A DNA stretch of 25,220 bases from FEN-1219 sp964457725 (GTDB taxonomy: Bacteria > Pseudomonadota > Gammaproteobacteria > Steroidobacterales > Rariloculaceae): NCBI GenBank assembly GCA_964457725.1, contig CAYWGQ010000034.1, positions 1 through 25,220 on the forward strand, read 5' to 3'. Below the pieces are notes generated by a model, which ran no database searches, was not told the origin of the DNA, and saw only the letters and a list, made by a program, of their open reading frames with translations. Below, one piece after another: positions 23,437-25,220 of this stretch. The position numbers were made by a program, and so were the translations under genes. Within the stretch, counting starts at the first letter, position 1. Every line of letters begins with the position of its first letter.

Positions 23437-25220
23437 TCAGGCCGTATTCACCGCGAGCGGCTTGTGCGACTGAGGCCGCCCGGCCGCGTGGTTGACGATC
23501 ATGTCGGCGACGACCGGCGTGCGATTGAAATAGTGGCCGCCGAGCGCGTCGGAGATCGCGCAGAGCAGCGCGGCCGCCGCGCAGCCCTGCACCGGCTCAC
23601 CGGCGCCCTTCGCACCGACCGGATTTTGCGGATCAGGGATGTCGACCGCGGCCGCGTGCAACGTCGCCGGCACGTCGAGGTACGACGGCGGCTTCGCTTG
23701 CAGCAGACCCACGTTGCCCGGCAGGCCGTTCTGCGGGTCGTAGATGTGCCGCTCGCTCGCCGCGAGTCCGAAGCCCATCACCGCGCCGCTCTTCACCTGC
23801 GTCGCGATGCCCATCGGATGCATCACGCTGCCGCAGTCGACGACGCCGTAGTAGTCGAGGATGTCGTATTTGCCGGTCTCGACGTCGAGCTCGATCTCGA
23901 TGAAGCCCGCCGCGAGCGCGGGCACGGTGCCGTTCTGCGGCAGGTTGTCGCGCGCGACGCCGATTAGGCCGGTGCCTGCGAGCGCGGTCGCCGAATCGCG
24001 CGTCATCGCGTTCAAATCGCCCGGCAGCTCGTGGCCGTCGAACTTGCCGCCGAGCTCGATCGCGCGCTGCGCGGCCTCGCCGTACGTCAGCCCGCGGGAA
24101 GGATCCGCCTTCGCGAAGACCCGCCCGTCGCCGATGTCGTAGTCGTCCGGCGAGCCGCCGAGATCCATCGCCGCGATCTCCTTCAGCTTCGCGAGCGCGT
24201 CCTGTGCTGCGACGTAGTTCGTGCGCGTCATCGTGTACGACGTGTTGCTGCCGAACTGGCCGAAATTCCACGGCAGGTGCTTGCGGCTGTCGCCGCGCTC
24301 GACGACGCAGTCCTCCCAGTTGCACTTCAGCACCTCTGCCGCAACGCGGGCGGTGCTGGTGTGCGAGTACGTGCCGAGGTTGCCGACGCCGGTGTGGATG
24401 TGCAGCACGCCGTCCGGCGTAATCCGCACGAGGCCGTCGAAGCCGCTGCTGCCGGCGGAGTGGTACGCCGTGCCGATGCCGACGCCGCGGACCTTGGAAC
24501 CGTTGCGCTGGCCGCTGCGCTGCCGGCGCTCTTCCCAGTTGAACGCGGCCGCACCCATCTCGAGCGCCTCGCGCAAGTGCGCGCTCGTCAGGCCAGTCTG
24601 GTTGCCGCCGTAGCGCCAGTCGGCGGTCGGCGCGTTGATCCGGCGGATCTCGAGCCGGTCGACGCCGAGTTGCCGCGCCGCCTTGTCGATCAGCGGCTCG
24701 ATCGCCGCGGCGATCTGGTTCTGGCCGGGCCCGCGCTGCGGGCCGCGCGGCGGAGTGTTCGTGAGCACCGGGATGCCGCGGAAGCGCATCGCCGGCGGCG
24801 TGTAGACGATCGAGATCGCGTCCGCGGCGGACCGCCAGTCGTTGAAGCCGACGTACGGGCCGTTCTCCTGGACGATGTAGAGGTCGACCGCCGTGAGCCG
24901 GCCGTTCGCGGCGAAGCCCATCCTCACGCGGCCCTGGAAGCCGTGCCGCGCGGAGCCCAAGTAGTACTCCTCGTGCCGGCTGATTCGCATCATGACCGGC
25001 CGGCCGTTCAGCTTCTTCGACATCAGCGCCGGCACGGCGACGATCGGATAGCCGCCGCCCTTCGAGCCGAAGCCGCCGCCGCAGTACTCGGCAATGAATA
25101 CGAGCTCCGACGGCTCGATGCCGATGTACCGGGCGACCGTCGGCACCGGGAAGCTCTGGCTCTGGGACGACGCGTGCAGGAAGCACTTGCCGTTCTGCCA
25201 GTACGCCATCGCGGAGCGCG
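23437..25220 (-). CDS. Molybdenum hydroxylase large (molybdopterin-binding) subunit, C-terminal part, cut by window edge
   Basis: The C-terminal 594 or so residues of a xanthine dehydrogenase/aldehyde oxidoreductase-family catalytic subunit, which hydroxylates aldehydes, N-heterocycles or related carbons using water. The frame is open to the right edge with no stop; an ATG at 25209 exists but the family needs roughly 150-200 more N-terminal residues, so it is internal. Visible hallmarks are GGGFGSKGG near the cofactor, RHEEYYLGSARHGFQ, RGPQRGPGQNQ, and the catalytic Glu in VGAKGAGEP near the C-terminus. No Arg- or Cys-containing loop diagnostic of CO dehydrogenase is seen. First visible gene of the cluster, ending 77 nt before the 2Fe-2S subunit. 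Substrate cannot be told from sequence. Confidence 0.92.
   Translation of the reverse strand, partial: RSAMAYWQNGKCFLHASSQSQSFPVPTVARYIGIEPSELVFIAEYCGGGFGSKGGGYPIVAVPALMSKKLNGRPVMMRISRHEEYYLGSARHGFQGRVRMGFAANGRLTAVDLYIVQENGPYVGFNDWRSAADAISIVYTPPAMRFRGIPVLTNTPPRGPQRGPGQNQIAAAIEPLIDKAARQLGVDRLEIRRINAPTADWRYGGNQTGLTSAHLREALEMGAAAFNWEERRQRSGQRNGSKVRGVGIGTAYHSAGSSGFDGLVRITPDGVLHIHTGVGNLGTYSHTSTARVAAEVLKCNWEDCVVERGDSRKHLPWNFGQFGSNTSYTMTRTNYVAAQDALAKLKEIAAMDLGGSPDDYDIGDGRVFAKADPSRGLTYGEAAQRAIELGGKFDGHELPGDLNAMTRDSATALAGTGLIGVARDNLPQNGTVPALAAGFIEIELDVETGKYDILDYYGVVDCGSVMHPMGIATQVKSGAVMGFGLAASERHIYDPQNGLPGNVGLLQAKPPSYLDVPATLHAAAVDIPDPQNPVGAKGAGEPVQGCAAAALLCAISDALGGHYFNRTPVVADMIVNHAAGRPQSHKPLAVNTA

Overview
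The window is very GC-rich, gene-dense proteobacterial chromosome. An intact tamA-tamB pair, an RND efflux pump, leaderless-looking starts and short TAGGAGCGGCTG...-type palindromic repeats fit a Gammaproteobacterium, perhaps near the Steroidobacter/Nevskia/Xanthomonas side, but the genus cannot be fixed from the sequence alone. A run of ten Ns at 12733-12742 shows that this is a draft or metagenome scaffold. I see no tRNA, rRNA, CRISPR array or transposase.

Layout. (1) 1-7017, minus strand: tamA, tamB and the N-terminal part of an alpha-glucan phosphorylase, tightly packed (outer-membrane assembly machinery followed by a glycogen/maltodextrin enzyme). (2) 7124-8110, plus: an ACMSD-type amidohydrolase, converging on (3) 8262-11318, minus: a four-gene aromatic meta-cleavage operon joined by three successive 4-nt stop/start overlaps. 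Its order is hpaF-like isomerase, hpaE-like dehydrogenase, then the ligA-like and ligB-like subunits of a class III extradiol dioxygenase. (4) 11445-13192, plus and divergent from it: a DapA-family lyase and an FAH-family (HpaG-like) isomerase/decarboxylase; the latter contains the N gap. (5) 13208-17452, minus: an RND pump and its periplasmic adaptor. (6) 17598-19520, plus: a D-2-hydroxyacid dehydrogenase and an HtrA-like PDZ protein that has lost two of its three catalytic residues. (7) 19523-19673: three tandem 41-bp repeats ending in a large hairpin. (8) 19713-25220, minus: a three-subunit molybdenum hydroxylase (Mo subunit cut by the window edge, Tat-exported 2Fe-2S subunit, FAD subunit) followed by a 51-aa membrane protein, a b-type cytochrome, an unknown helical protein and a cytochrome c' lipoprotein.

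How the parts may work together. Regions 2-4 look like lower-pathway genes for a catechol-type acid, most simply homoprotocatechuate. The ring would be opened by a two-subunit LigAB-type enzyme rather than the usual single-chain HpaD, followed by semialdehyde oxidation (HpaE), tautomerisation (HpaF), decarboxylation (FAH protein) and possibly retro-aldol cleavage by the DapA-like lyase. No HpaH-type hydratase or HpaI aldolase is visible. Region 8 reads as a periplasmic aldehyde- or heterocycle-oxidising enzyme with its own membrane electron path (cytochrome b to cytochrome c'), which is the most system-like novelty here. The repeat family occurs twice, each time between convergent genes, and probably acts as a bidirectional terminator.
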